Source: Paraburkholderia sprentiae WSM5005 (lineage in GTDB: Bacteria; Pseudomonadota; Gammaproteobacteria; Burkholderiales; Burkholderiaceae). Taken from it: 64,000 bases of DNA. Below, piece after piece: positions 1 to 9,725 of this stretch. The translations under genes were made by a program, and so were the position numbers. Every line of letters starts with the position of its first letter. Positions within the stretch are counted from its first letter, which is position 1. The DNA lies in assembly GCF_001865575.2 (NCBI RefSeq), contig NZ_CP017562.2, positions 1,426,001 through 1,490,000 on the forward strand, read 5' to 3'. Under the pieces are notes generated by a model. The model made no database searches. It was given only the letters and a program-made list of their open reading frames with translations, and was not told where the DNA came from.

Positions 1-522
1 CGCAAACGCGCCGACGGCGGGTACACCGTGTCGAAACTCGGCGCCTCGGTCGCCGATCTCACGCCCGACAGTATCCGCCTGAGCACGAAATTCTTGCGCG
101 CGTGGCTCAACGAGCGCAAGTATCTGCGACTGCGTTTTGGACGCCCCTTTTTCGATGAGCTTAAAATTCCACGCCGCTTCAGCCTTGACAGCCCGACACC
201 ATTCGAAACGTACCGCGTGCTGGATCCTGAGGCGAACAACGGAATGCTCAACGACGCAATGGATTGCCTGAAGCAGACCTTTCCGTCGTTCGCCAATGCG
301 TCGATCGTACGCAATTGGGCCGGCATGATCGACGTCACGCCCGATGCGCTGCCGGTTATCTCGAAGGTCGAGCGGATACCGGGTTTTTATCTCGGTTCGG
401 GCTTCTCAGGCCATGGCTTCGGCATTGGACCGGCCGCAGGCGCCGTGCTCGCCGACCTGGTGACAGGCGATCGCCCGCAGGTCGGCACCGAAGACTTTAC
501 CCTGAGCCGCTTTTGCCCGTAA
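1..522 (+). CDS. FAD-dependent D-amino-acid dehydrogenase-like oxidoreductase, C-terminal part
   Basis: The reading frame is open from the first base of the window to a TAA at 520-522, so the 5' part lies outside. The residues resemble the C-terminal half of DadA/glycine-oxidase-type flavoproteins: a stretch reading NWAGMIDVTPDALPVI (substrate-domain strand) is followed by GFYLGSGFSGHGFGIGPAAG, the glycine-rich segment that closes over the flavin in this family. Such enzymes oxidatively deaminate amino acids or related amines. Substrate cannot be told from this part. The next gene downstream is on the other strand, so this is the end of its transcription unit. Confidence 0.8.
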   Translation, partial: RKRADGGYTVSKLGASVADLTPDSIRLSTKFLRAWLNERKYLRLRFGRPFFDELKIPRRFSLDSPTPFETYRVLDPEANNGMLNDAMDCLKQTFPSFANASIVRNWAGMIDVTPDALPVISKVERIPGFYLGSGFSGHGFGIGPAAGAVLADLVTGDRPQVGTEDFTLSRFCP

Positions 523-827
523 GGATGGAGGCGGTCCTCCCTCGACAGCGAGACCAAATAGCTCCAACCGCTAAAAACGTCCGCCAACGCGAAGCCTTCG
601 GCCCCAATGGCTCCGCACGCTCAGCGCCGCGGCGGAGGTGCTTAGGCTTCAGCAAGCGTCAACTGGCCGGATCACCAATGAACCAGAACGAACGCTGGAC
701 TTAACCCTCTTCAATCACGCGAATGGCGGGCTGGTGCCCACTCAAGAAACCAGAATGACCCACGATCAGGCGAGCACACGATTCGCTACTGCGGCGGCAC
801 CGCGGAACGCGCGGCGGACTAAAAACC
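523..827. other. Intergenic stretch, no gene seen
   Basis: Short overlapping frames exist on both strands but none shows a recognisable motif, ribosome binding site or consistent codon use. I see nothing coding here apart from the end of the neighbouring dehydrogenase. Confidence 0.5.
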
Positions 828-858
828 AGTCCGACCGATCTTTCCGATCGGTCGGACT
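828..858 (-). terminator. 13-bp perfect stem-loop, probable terminator
   Basis: AGTCCGACCGATC (828-840) is repeated as an exact inverted copy at 846-858 with a 5-nt loop. On the minus strand the stem is followed after two bases by five T (821-825 read in reverse), as in an intrinsic terminator. It lies 18 bp downstream of the end of the minus-strand DUF2968-type gene and may serve it; on the plus strand a weaker pyrimidine tract follows, so it could act both ways. Confidence 0.6.
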
Positions 859-875
859 CTCCTCTTTCGCGATAT

Positions 876-1303
876 TCACGACATCTGCGCCGCCCGTGTG
901 ACGCCCGCCGAAGCGCCAGCGCGCGGCGCGAGACCGTCATTGTCGCGCAGGCAGTCCGGCCTCCGCTTACCGCTGAAGCTGTCGCACCTGCTGCAGTGTG
1001 CGCGAAATTGCGCCAGCGCGGCACGCGGCTCGATCTGCAGCGCTCGCGTCTGGTCCTGCGCAGCCTTGTGCCGCTGCGCGCTTCCCTCCTGCCGCGTGGG
1101 GCGATGTTCAGGGCCGCATGCAGCCGCTGCGCATGCTCCTGCGACAGCGCGATCACGCGCTCGTTAAACGCTTTGCGTACATGGAGGTCGGTGCGACGGA
1201 TTTCGACGTCCGAAAGCTTCACTGTCTGCTGCACGAAATCCGTATAGATTATCTCCGCGCGCGACTTGTCCTGCGACTCAAGCACCCGCCACAGGTGCTT
1301 GTC
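876..1303 (-). pseudogene. 3' part of an interrupted DUF2968-type gene
   Basis: Read on the minus strand from the insertion edge, the frame gives DKHLWRVLESQDKSRAEIIY and then QTVKLSDVEIRRTDL and KAFNERVIALSQEHAQRLHA, the pattern I recall for Burkholderia DUF2968 proteins (a globular segment followed by a charged helical tail). A frame change near 1110 is needed to continue into a Gln/Arg/Ala-rich helix that ends with TGA at 876-878. The 5' part lies at 4147-5111; the IS5-family element at 1304-4150 separates the two. Function of this family is unknown. Confidence 0.55.
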
Positions 1304-1329
1304 CTAGGGGCTGTTTACATTCGATGAAA

Positions 1330-3380
1330 TGTGTTTCCGAGTAGACACGGGCGTTACCGCCAGCATCCCTCACAGACCCCAGCGAGCCCAATTAAGGCAC
1401 TAGGTTCTTCATCGTCCAGGTTCGCTCACGGACTTGCTTTCTGGCGATATGGGTGAATGATTCGGGCCTTCGGCAGTGGAAACCTGTTCAGGATTTCCCT
1501 GAACGCTTTCCAGGTGATGTAGTTGCCACGCGACCGTCGTGATAACCACTTGCGCCAGAGAAACTCCACCTTGAATTTCAGGGTCGAGAGTCGCTGAAAG
1601 TTACCACTGATGCCAAAGTAGGCGAAATGCCCATTTAGCATTCGGCAGAGCCGCTGGTGCTGCTCGCGTATCCGCCAATGCCGCATTGCTCGTATCTGCT
1701 CATTGAATGCCTTGTGTGCGCGGGCGACACGGTCTTTCGCGGTCAGTTGCCGCACCACAGGTTTGTCAAACCGCGACTTCACCCATGTATGAACGAACCC
1801 AAGGAACTTGAACGTCGTCGCTAATGCCTTTTCCCGATCATCGCCCACTGACTTTGGCTTGAACCGGAAATCGACCATTCGCGTCTTGTCCGGATGAAGT
1901 TCCAATCCGTACTTCCCCATTCGCCTGCCAAGCACCTCCAGAACACGCTCTGCATCGTCCCTGTGTGCAAACAGCATCACAAAGTCATCGGCAAAGCGCA
2001 CCAGATTGCCCGGACCACGCAGCCTTGGCCGCACCACCTCCACAAACCATTCGTCCAGCACGTAGTGCAGGTAAACGTTACTGAGCATTGGTGAAATCAC
2101 ACCACCCTGGGGTGTACCGGCTTCGGGATACGACAGTTGCTCCTGATCCAGCACGCCCGCCTTTAGCCACTTATCAATCAGTTTCCTTACCACCCCATCC
2201 GTGATTCTTCTGGCCAGAAATTCTCTCAGTTTGACCCGGTCGATGCTGTCGAAATACTTTCGTACGTCCACGTCGAGCACCCATCGCCCACCCCGCATCA
2301 CAATTGCCTCCCTTATCGCTACCAGTGCTCCATGCGCGCTACGACCCGATCGGAACCCGAACGAGCAGTCCATGAAGTCCTGCTCGTAGATCGGCTCCAT
2401 CAGCATCACAACGGCACGTTGGGCCACCTTGTCTTCAAAAAAAGGAATACCAAGTCCACGCAGGCTTCCATCGGCTTTTTCTATGAAATGCCGACGAACT
2501 GGTGGTGCCCGGTAACTGCCCGACTTGAGCCGGTTGATCAGGCTGAGAAGATTTTGCTCCGGGTTGGCAGTATATTCTTCCCCAATCTGGCCATCCACGC
2601 CAACCGCACCATCCTTGCGCGTCCAGTCGTAGGCGTATTTCACCCACTCGTAGTCGAGGTACTGATTTACCGACGTGAGTGCCATGGCCGGATTGTTCCT
2701 TGCCAGCATGGCTATCCGTTCCTGTTTCGTTGACACGCTTTCGGGTTTCAATGTACCTCCCGTGTTTCCCGTGAACGGTTCTGTAAACAACGACGACGGT
2801 GCCCCCCTTTCCTCGACCGGGTCCGCCCGAACAGCGTTCCCCGGCGTCAACGGTACTACGAAGGCACTAAGACTTCCTGTAGCGAATACGGAGTCACTTA
2901 TTTATTCGCTCCTCCGCCCCAATCCTCGCTTGCATGTTCGCTCTCTTGCCGTGCAAGCCCCTGCAAGGGCCCGGCCCGTTTATAGCCTCGTGCCATCGGC
3001 TTCCCGGATTGGTCGACTACAGGATCTCCCAGGTTTCTGGAGATTCCATCCCGTACCTTTGCCCTGCTCTCAGACCCCGGCTGGTCTGTCTGGTCTCACC
3101 ATGGCGACCAGACAGTGCTGTCCCCATCGATGTAAGAATGAAGACACCTCGCGCTGGACATATCGAGGCTCAATCACACGGCTTCAGTACCTGCTGCTTA
3201 CGCTTCAAGTAGTGCGTTACCGCACTCGCATGCAAAGCTCGCTTCGCGGCTGCTGGTTAGGCTTTGCGGGAGTCGAACCCTCTGGAATCCAGCGAATGGT
3301 TTCTGTCCATACTGCGGTACTTCCCTCATTCCCAGACTTATCCTGGCGCTATACATCTTGTCTTTTGCGCGAGCAGGCCA
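1330..3380 (-). mobile_element. Group II intron (boundaries approximate)
   Basis: A maturase gene on the minus strand is flanked by about 500 bp of non-coding, structure-rich sequence on its 5' side and about 100 bp on its 3' side, as expected for domains I-IV and V-VI. The insertion lies between the left inverted repeat and the transposase start of the host IS, in the opposite orientation to the transposase. I could not fix the 5' GUGYG-type end or a canonical domain V, so the limits are estimates. Confidence 0.6.
1426..2850 (-). CDS. ltrA: Group II intron reverse transcriptase/maturase
   Basis: The 474-residue protein has the reverse-transcriptase palm motifs in order: ADGSLRGLGIPFFEDKVAQR (RT2 region), WVLDVDVRKYFDSID (first catalytic Asp), GTPQGGVISPMLSN, and RFADDFVM (the F-A-D-D version of the YADD catalytic pair). 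A thumb/maturase X domain follows to the end; there is no HNH endonuclease, so it is of the endonuclease-minus kind. The protein splices its own intron and copies it into DNA during retrohoming. The first Met at 2850 gives a long N-terminal tail, and internal Met codons could be the true start. It appears intact. Confidence 0.93.
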   Translation of the reverse strand: MTPGNAVRADPVEERGAPSSLFTEPFTGNTGGTLKPESVSTKQERIAMLARNNPAMALTSVNQYLDYEWVKYAYDWTRKDGAVGVDGQIGEEYTANPEQNLLSLINRLKSGSYRAPPVRRHFIEKADGSLRGLGIPFFEDKVAQRAVVMLMEPIYEQDFMDCSFGFRSGRSAHGALVAIREAIVMRGGRWVLDVDVRKYFDSIDRVKLREFLARRITDGVVRKLIDKWLKAGVLDQEQLSYPEAGTPQGGVISPMLSNVYLHYVLDEWFVEVVRPRLRGPGNLVRFADDFVMLFAHRDDAERVLEVLGRRMGKYGLELHPDKTRMVDFRFKPKSVGDDREKALATTFKFLGFVHTWVKSRFDKPVVRQLTAKDRVARAHKAFNEQIRAMRHWRIREQHQRLCRMLNGHFAYFGISGNFQRLSTLKFKVEFLWRKWLSRRSRGNYITWKAFREILNRFPLPKARIIHPYRQKASP

Positions 3381-3382
3381 AG

Positions 3383-4139
3383 ATGATTCGAACGTTATTG
3401 AGCGATGAAGTATGGGCACGAATCGAATCCGTCTTGCCGGGCAAGGAAGGCGATCCAGGGCGAACGGCGACCGACAATCGTTGGTTTGTCGAAGCTGTCC
3501 TCTGGATCGGCCGGACCGGCTGCCCGTGGCGCGATTTGCCGAAGGCGTTCGGCCGATGGCATACGGTGTACATGCGTTTCTCCAGGTGGCGTCGCAAGGG
3601 TGTGTGGGAACGCGTGATTCACGCCGTGGCCGACGAAACCGAGATCAAGCATGTGTTGATCGATTCGACCATCGTGCGCGCACACCAGCATTCGTCCGGA
3701 GCTCGAAAAAAGCGGTCCGCAAGCACTCGGTCGCTCGCGAGGTCGACTGACCACCAAGTTGCACCTGGCCGTCGATGGCGCCGGACGCCCCCTGCTGTTG
3801 ATTGCCACCGAGGGACAAGTTTCCGATATTTTGTGCGCGAATGAACTGGTTGAGCATTTGCGCACCGGGGCGGTCATCGCTGACAAGGGCTACGACTCGA
3901 ACGCCTTTGTGAAGAGTATCCGCACTACGCGTGCGAAGGCCGTAATCCCGCAGCGTTCGAACCGGAAGACCAAGCGTCGCTATAGCCGCGTCCTGTATCG
4001 GACCCGGAACATCGTCGAACGCTTTTTCAGTCGTATCAAACATTTTCGTCGTGTCGCCACTCGCTATGACAAGCTCGCAGGGAACTATCTCGCCTTCGCT
4101 TCGCTTGCCTGTGCCTTTGGACCGCTGGTGAGAATGTGA
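3383..4139 (+). CDS. IS5-family transposase, two frames joined by a frameshift
   Basis: The first frame starts at ATG 3383 (MIRTLLSDEVWARIESVLPG) and carries the helix-turn-helix half and the first DDE strand (HVLIDSTIVRAHQH). At an A6G run near 3708-3714 the reading changes frame (+1 or -2) into GPQALGRSRGRLTTKLHLAV and runs through DKGYDSNAF (second Asp) and RNIVERFFSRIKHFRR (Glu region) to TGA at 4139. An A6G slip site between two overlapping frames is typical of several IS5 subgroups, so this is probably programmed frameshifting and the enzyme may be active. Confidence 0.85.
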
Positions 4140-4146
4140 ACAGAAC

Positions 4147-5111
4147 CTAGAACAGCGTGACGTGGTACGTCATCTCGCGCGACTCGAATGTCATGCTTGC
4201 ACCCAAGCTGCCGTTGTATGTGGTTCGAAACTCGAACATGTCACACACGCGATCGCCCGGATATTCCGGGCACGCGTCCGATGCCACGAACGTCTGCGGT
4301 GACACGTCCGCGCCGCCTTGCTGCAGCAGCCCATCGAGATGCTTTGCGTAGTCGAGCAGCCGGATGTTGCTCAGAGGCAGCATACCCTCATGCCCGACGG
4401 TCGGAATCATGAACACAAGCACGTCGCGCCACATCACCCAATGGGTGTCGATTCCTGCAGATATTGCAGCGTCCTGGCGCGCTGCCCCGGCGCGCCGGGC
4501 TCCGGACGGAAGTTCCGCGCGGGACACGCCGATGCGCAGCGTGCGCTGCGTAATTCGCCGGCCCGCGCGGTCGAACACGCGCCGAGCACGCGCCGCGATG
4601 ATGGGGCCGAGTCCCGACAACGGCGTGTCGCTATGACGCAGGTACGCTGTGGGCGCCGGTGATGCGCCGCCGGCCAAAGGAGGCCGCCGCGATGATTTGA
4701 AATCCGGCTGCGCACCGAAGCCCGACGGCGTGCTCGACTTGGCCGCGGCGTCGACCGGCGAGCCGGCGAGCCGGCGAGCCGGCGGACAAGGCGGCGGCGG
4801 ATGATCCGGCAGTAGGCATGCAGCAGCCGAAACACCGGGCGTCGCAGCAACCGAGTTGGCAGTTGCACCCGCCAGCGAAGCACCCTTCGCAGCAGCCGAC
4901 GAATCCTCCGAGTCGAGTGCAACCGGCGCGGGGACGCCGGCCACGGCGGCACGCCGACGTCCGCGGCATCGTGCGCGACCTGCGGCCGAGCCGGCGTTGC
5001 GCTAGCCGCGCCGTCCGGAGCGGAGCCCGGTGGTGACGCACTGCTGGAACGAGAGGGCGACGGAGACGGCGAACCGGACGCGCCGACGGAGGATGGCGTG
5101 TTATCGATCAT
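4147..5111 (-). pseudogene. 5' part of an interrupted DUF2968-type gene
   Basis: The minus strand starts at ATG 5111 with a Ser/Pro-rich leader (MIDNTPSSVGASG), changes frame near 4940 into an Ala/Pro-rich low-complexity linker, and ends with a globular piece containing FEFRTTYNGSLGASMTFES, which resembles the core of DUF2968 proteins. It stops at TAG 4147-4149, exactly at the IS edge; the continuation is at 876-1303. A second frame irregularity may exist around 4500. The split and the frame changes make it a pseudogene. Its natural function is unknown. Confidence 0.5.
4755..4784. repeat. Tandem 8-bp repeat CCGGCGAG, 3.75 copies
   Basis: CCGGCGAG is repeated head to tail four times (last copy incomplete) inside the low-complexity linker of the broken DUF2968-type gene. 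The unit is not a multiple of three, so copy-number change would shift the frame. Confidence 0.9.
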
Positions 5112-5233
5112 CTCAAGGGTCCGGCTCGTCCTTCACGCCAATAAAGAAACGAGAGATTCATTATGCTTCAAAGGTATCGCGGGTAGACGGGACCGCCGTC
5201 CACCCTTGGAACATCGATCTATGTCCTTATGTT

Positions 5234-6385
5234 TCAGAATCGGTGACGCATGCCGACAACCACGAGTGTCTGGGAGTTGCCGTTTCCAGCCAGCCCATAT
5301 GAACCGACCGATGCCACTGCGTCAGCGAGCGCTCCCCCTGTGGTTCGCTGCGTTCCGGTCGCATGCTGATAAGCGCCAACCGCATAGAAGTCCGTGCGCT
5401 TCGACAGGGCGTAGGACGCGCCCGCCGTCACTTGGTTATACGTGGCAGACGTATCACCTCCAGAGCGAGTGTAGATGTAGCCTATGCCGCCAAGGAGACT
5501 CGGAGTAAGCTGATAAAGGGCGTACACCTTTCCCGAATTGAAGTGCTCTTGCGATTTGAAGGTCGACTGCGCGTCCGCATTAAACGCCGCATAGCTATAC
5601 CCAGCTCCGACGGTTACCGCAGACAGCTTGTAGCGGGCCGCAACATGCGCAATTCCGATCGACGCAGCTGTCTGATAGCCGTTGCTGACCGGCCCGTCAA
5701 AAATGGAATCCATCGTACCGCTCCACGTGGTCCGCAACGCTCCCGGGGTAGCCGCAGTATTACTTCCGTGAAGGTAACCTGCCGCGATGCTCAAGGGCCC
5801 GCCGGTGTAGCTTGCTGCCGCAGAGTAGGTATTTCCTGAGCCGGGTTTCCCAGCCACACCGTTCAGCGCGTACAGTCCTTCGAACTGGACACCTCCAAAC
5901 AAGGGGCTAACGTATTTGATCGCGTTCGAGATGCGCGCACTGTTGTCGTTGTTGTCGACGTCTCCGGGTGTTGTGGCTGGAGATCCCAAGACGCTTTCGA
6001 GTGTCAACCCTTGAACCGTGTCAACCGTCGGGTCATACTGCCGCCCCAGCTTAAGAGTGCCGACACTGGCACTCGTGAGACCGACCCACGACTGCCGGCC
6101 AAATTCACGCCCACCTTGACCAAGTGCTCCTGTACCAACATTAAAGCCATTTTCAATCTGAAAGATTGCCGCCAACCCACCACCCAGGTCTTCCGCGCCT
6201 TTCAAACCCCATCGGTCACCATTGAGATTACCGTTCATCATTGCATAGCGGCTGCCCTGATTGGTGTTGACGTAGCCAAAACCCGCGTCAATCAGGCCGT
6301 ACAAAGTAACGCTCGATTGCGCGTGCGCCACACCGGCGATTGCGGTTGACACCAACGCGACAGCAACAGATTTTTTCTTGTGCAT
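5234..6385 (-). CDS. Gram-negative trimeric porin (OmpC-type)
   Basis: The 383-residue protein starts at ATG 6385 with GGAG six bases upstream (an in-frame Met 18 bp earlier has no such site). It has a signal peptide ending AHAQS, then SSVTLYGLIDAGFGY, the first beta strand typical of Burkholderia porins, the GDRWGLKGAEDLGGGLAAIF motif, and ends ..VGMRHRF with the terminal aromatic residue required for outer-membrane insertion. It forms a general diffusion channel for small polar solutes. It stands alone on the minus strand; the direction matches the amidohydrolase and transporter genes upstream, which might supply or use its substrates. Confidence 0.95.
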   Translation of the reverse strand: MHKKKSVAVALVSTAIAGVAHAQSSVTLYGLIDAGFGYVNTNQGSRYAMMNGNLNGDRWGLKGAEDLGGGLAAIFQIENGFNVGTGALGQGGREFGRQSWVGLTSASVGTLKLGRQYDPTVDTVQGLTLESVLGSPATTPGDVDNNDNSARISNAIKYVSPLFGGVQFEGLYALNGVAGKPGSGNTYSAAASYTGGPLSIAAGYLHGSNTAATPGALRTTWSGTMDSIFDGPVSNGYQTAASIGIAHVAARYKLSAVTVGAGYSYAAFNADAQSTFKSQEHFNSGKVYALYQLTPSLLGGIGYIYTRSGGDTSATYNQVTAGASYALSKRTDFYAVGAYQHATGTQRTTGGALADAVASVGSYGLAGNGNSQTLVVVGMRHRF

Positions 6386-6914
6386 TTGATCTCCATGGAT
6401 CATTGAGTAATGAGCAGCAAACTGTCACGCCGCCTATTTTTATACGTTGTACTGAAGTAATAACCGTCCGCTATGCCGCTCGGATGTCGTCGACTGGAGG
6501 ACGTCTTGGACGACTCCGACGCCCTCCCTCACGTACACATTTCCATCTGAATCCGAACGGACACGATCTACGGCGCATCCAGCTATCGGATCAAGGTGAC
6601 ACCGCCGGAATTACGTTACGGCTGGATTGCGTCAAGCTCGAGCATTGCTACCAAACACCTACAGTTGTTGATCAATACAACGACGAGTGTTACTGCCGAC
6701 AATAGCGGACCTCGACACAGCCGGAAGTCGCTGGCGTCGTATCAGCGACATTCGTCCCGACTCCGGAACCCGACCCGATATATGGCAGATGGTCCACATG
6801 CAAGGGATGAACGTCAGACGCGACACGCCGTCCTTGAGTCCAGCAGACTGCACGCCGGTCCCGGCACCGCTGTGACTTGCCAGGGGCTACCCCGGACGGC
6901 GGCGGGTTCCTTTC
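6386..6914. other. Intergenic region upstream of the porin gene
   Basis: About 530 bp separate the porin start from the amidohydrolase stop. No frame here shows a family motif. It should contain the porin promoter, but I could not pick a convincing -35/-10 pair. Confidence 0.5.
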
Positions 6915-8336
6915 TCACCCGGCTTGTCGCGACAAGCTGGGCCTGAGATCTGCGTGCATCAGACAGGTGAATGGGTCAAGCGCACTTTGTCGCCGGAACT
7001 CCTCCTTGACGGCCGTACGCAACCTGTCATCCGTCAGGACGTCGGCTCCGGTTGCTGCCATGATCTTTGCAGCGTAGGCCATTCCCTTGCGGGCCGGGTC
7101 GGAATTGCTCTGGGCGGTCCATTGCCATGTGTGGGACGGCGGTCCTATGACATGGGTGGCTGCCAGAAGCTGCACTGTCGGCACCGTACGACTGACATCA
7201 CCGACGTCCGTCGATCCCATGACCGGGGCGGTGACTTGGCGCAACGGCCAAACTTCGTCGCACAGCACGGTGTGCTCGCGCGGAGCGAGCTGCCACAACT
7301 CATAGGAAGCAGCAATCTCCTTCGGCGAACAGGGCGTTTGAAAGGGAGCGGCGATTGCGCGGTCACGGTCGTCGAAGCCAGTAGGCCCCAACCTGGTCAA
7401 ATTAGCGTGGAGCGCCTCTTCCAGAGGGCCGTTGCGAAGCAGGCTTGCGACCGCTGCATGTACGTCTTCGCTCACCTCGGTTTCGGTCATCAATGCCGCG
7501 CCTTGAGCGATCTTGCGGACCCGTTCACCCAGTTCGACCAATTCCGTCTGTTGCGGGGCGCGAATCGAATAGCGTACCTTGGCATGGCTCTGTACCACGT
7601 TCGGTGCGACGCCCCCGCCATCGATGATGGCGTAATGTACGCGAGCATGGCTCGACATGTGCTCGCGCATATAGTTTACGCCAACATTCATCAGTTCGAC
7701 CGCGTCTAGCGCACTGCGGCCGAGATGCGGCGTAGCTGCAGCGTGGGCGGTTCGGCCGGTGAAGCTGAAGTCGACTCCGAGGGTGGCGAGAGAGCCCGAG
7801 TCCCATACCATGTTGAAAAAGGCGGGATGCCACGTGATGGCGGCGTCGACGCCGTCGAAGGCACCCTCGCGCGCCATAAAAGCCTTACCCGCTCCACCTT
7901 CCTCGGCTGGACAGCCGTAGTAGCGCACGCGACCGCTCAAACTGTTGGCCGCGAGATAGTCCTTGACGGCGGTCGCGGCCAGCAGAGCCGCTGCGCCGAG
8001 AAGGTTGTGCCCACAACCATGGCCGTGCCCGTCCTTTTCGATAGGTGAGAACTCGGCGAGCCCCGCAGTCTGGCTCAGGCCTGGGAGAGCGTCGTATTCA
8101 CCTAGAAAGGCGATGATGGGGCCGCCTTCGCCGGCCTCTCCCATGACGGCGGTTGGAATGCCGGCAACATTTCGGACGACACGAAACCCCTGCCGTTCCA
8201 GCATGGCTAGATGCTCGTTGACCGACTTGAATTCGCTGTAGCACAGTTCGGGCGTGGCCCAGACTTTGTCACTTAGCGCAAAGAAATCTTCTTTCTTCGC
8301 TTCGACGAGGTTCCAAATCTCTTCTGCGGCTGCCAT
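6915..8336 (-). CDS. abgB: M20 family amidohydrolase, AbgB-like
   Basis: The 473-residue protein starts at ATG 8336 behind a strong AAAGGAGG site. It has the M20 metallopeptidase layout: GEYDALPGLSQ (metal ligand region), HGHGCGHNLLGAAALLAA, the CPAEEGGAGKAF acidic catalytic pair, and TFTGRTAHAA-type dimerisation domain (FSFTGRTAHAAATPHLGRSA). This matches aminobenzoyl-glutamate hydrolase subunit B and related N-acyl-amino-acid hydrolases in the cytoplasm. It lies 60 bp downstream of an MHS transporter gene on the same strand, which suggests uptake followed by hydrolysis of an amide. The true substrate cannot be told, and no AbgA partner is seen. Confidence 0.85.
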   Translation of the reverse strand: MAAAEEIWNLVEAKKEDFFALSDKVWATPELCYSEFKSVNEHLAMLERQGFRVVRNVAGIPTAVMGEAGEGGPIIAFLGEYDALPGLSQTAGLAEFSPIEKDGHGHGCGHNLLGAAALLAATAVKDYLAANSLSGRVRYYGCPAEEGGAGKAFMAREGAFDGVDAAITWHPAFFNMVWDSGSLATLGVDFSFTGRTAHAAATPHLGRSALDAVELMNVGVNYMREHMSSHARVHYAIIDGGGVAPNVVQSHAKVRYSIRAPQQTELVELGERVRKIAQGAALMTETEVSEDVHAAVASLLRNGPLEEALHANLTRLGPTGFDDRDRAIAAPFQTPCSPKEIAASYELWQLAPREHTVLCDEVWPLRQVTAPVMGSTDVGDVSRTVPTVQLLAATHVIGPPSHTWQWTAQSNSDPARKGMAYAAKIMAATGADVLTDDRLRTAVKEEFRRQSALDPFTCLMHADLRPSLSRQAG

Positions 8337-8396
8337 TAGGCTGCCTCCTTTCCATGAGTTGAAAAATGAATTGAAAAGTCCGAGGCCCGGCCCCTT

Positions 8397-9725
8397 TCAC
8401 TGCAACGCGGCCGCTTTTGGCTGGCTGTACCGGTCGTGATGCTTCGGAAAGGCCCAGATGGCAAGCAGCATGACCGCGCTGGCCGCGACCGCATAGAAGG
8501 CAGGAGCAGCTGGATTGCCGGTCTGCTTGAGCAGCCAGGTGACGACCACCTGCGCGGTGCCGCCGAAAAGCGCGATGGGAACGGCATACGTAAGGCCAAC
8601 GCCCAACGCCCGTACGCGCGCTGGCAGCCCTTCGCCGATCAATGTTAGTGTTGCGGGACCCGCCATGGCCGGCATGGCGGTCATCAAAAGGGTAGCGACA
8701 AGTAGCGTAGGGACGTCCGGCGCCTGAATAAGAAAGTGGTACGCCGGGTAGATACCGAGGAGCAGGACAGTGTAGGAGAAAGCTAGAATAATCCGGCTGT
8801 TGTACCGGTCGCAAAGCCATCCGCCGAGCAAGCCCATGACGATCAGCGATATACCCGTAACGATCGCCGACAGCATGGCCATCTGCGACGGCATTTTCAG
8901 CACGGCAATGGAGTAGGTGGTCAAGTAAAGCGCAACGTAAAAAACTGTAGTGCTCGCTGCGTACATGGCCATGCCAGGCAAGATAATGCGGCGATGCTGC
9001 CACAACTCGCGCAACGGAGCGGCCGCGGCACTCGTGCCATGGCTACCGCAAGCCAGTGTTTCCTGCATCTGCCTGCGCAGGTAGAGAGCGACCGGGATGA
9101 GCAGGAATCCGAGCGCGAAAGCCACCCGCCATCCCCACTTCTGCATGTCGTCGGGCGACAGTAGCGATGTCAGGGTGACACCGGCAGTTCCTGCGGCGAA
9201 GCTCGAGATGCCTTGGCTGGCGGTTGACCAACTCAAATAGAAACCGCGTCGTCCGTTGGGTGCCGCCTCCATGAGGAATGCCGCAGCCGGGCCTACTTCA
9301 CCGCCCATTCCGAGTCCTTGGGTCAGTCTGCTGACGACCACGATGATTGGCGCCGCGACGCCGATGGTGGCATATTCGGGAGTCAGAGCCAGACCGGTGG
9401 TGCCGACAATAATCAGGCCGATGGTGAGAAGCATGGCCGGCTTGCGTCCGAAGCGGTCGCCAAGCCGGCCGATAAACAGCGCGCCGATGGGGCGAGTCGC
9501 AAAGCCGACGCCGAAGACCGCGACCGAGGCGAGAATTCCGGTAAGTGCATCGTGCGAAGGAAAGAATGCCTTGGCCGCGAAGACGGCGAAGAACGAGTAC
9601 ACCGTAAAATCATAGAATTCCAAGGCGATGCCCGCGACCGCTGCGGCCACGACTTTCCACGGCACTTTTCGTTCGGATTGCCCGGGTCGGGATCGCAGCG
9701 TCGGCCGTTCGTCGAGCACAGTCAT
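8397..9725 (-). CDS. MFS transporter, metabolite:H+ symporter type
   Basis: I place the start at ATG 9725 (MTVLDERPTL), preceded by GGAG; a longer frame upstream adds residues with no family likeness. The 442-residue protein has about 12 hydrophobic segments, the opening ALEFYDFTVYSFFAVF common in MHS-type transporters, the loop motif GRLGDRFGRKPAM between helices 2 and 3, and GGEVGPAAAFLMEA. Such carriers import organic acids or small zwitterions with protons across the inner membrane. It probably forms an operon with the AbgB-like gene. Confidence 0.9.
   Translation of the reverse strand: MTVLDERPTLRSRPGQSERKVPWKVVAAAVAGIALEFYDFTVYSFFAVFAAKAFFPSHDALTGILASVAVFGVGFATRPIGALFIGRLGDRFGRKPAMLLTIGLIIVGTTGLALTPEYATIGVAAPIIVVVSRLTQGLGMGGEVGPAAAFLMEAAPNGRRGFYLSWSTASQGISSFAAGTAGVTLTSLLSPDDMQKWGWRVAFALGFLLIPVALYLRRQMQETLACGSHGTSAAAAPLRELWQHRRIILPGMAMYAASTTVFYVALYLTTYSIAVLKMPSQMAMLSAIVTGISLIVMGLLGGWLCDRYNSRIILAFSYTVLLLGIYPAYHFLIQAPDVPTLLVATLLMTAMPAMAGPATLTLIGEGLPARVRALGVGLTYAVPIALFGGTAQVVVTWLLKQTGNPAAPAFYAVAASAVMLLAIWAFPKHHDRYSQPKAAALQ

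Larger units (their letters stand above)
1304..4150 (+). mobile_element. IS5-family insertion sequence carrying a group II intron
   Basis: The ends match as inverted repeats: CTAGGGGCTGTTTACATTC at 1304-1322 and, on the other strand, CTAGGTTCTGTTCACATTC at 4150-4132 (three mismatches in 19). CTAG sits at both outer edges and may be the target duplication or part of the ends. The transposase is on the plus strand at the right end. The element is about 2.8 kb, far longer than a normal element of this type, because a minus-strand group II intron occupies roughly 1330-3380 between the left end and the transposase. It splits a DUF2968-type gene. Confidence 0.85.

Noticed and set aside
1339..1371. 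Hairpin with GUAA loop on the minus strand, considered as intron domain V
   Set aside because: The stem lacks the AGC triad and the two-base bulge is in the wrong place; the remaining 3' sequence is too short for domain VI. I could not confirm it.
3265..3292. tRNA-like T-arm on the minus strand (GGGTTCGACTCCC)
   Set aside because: No acceptor, D or anticodon arm surrounds it, and it lies in the 5' non-coding part of the group II intron, where similar hairpins are part of the intron fold.
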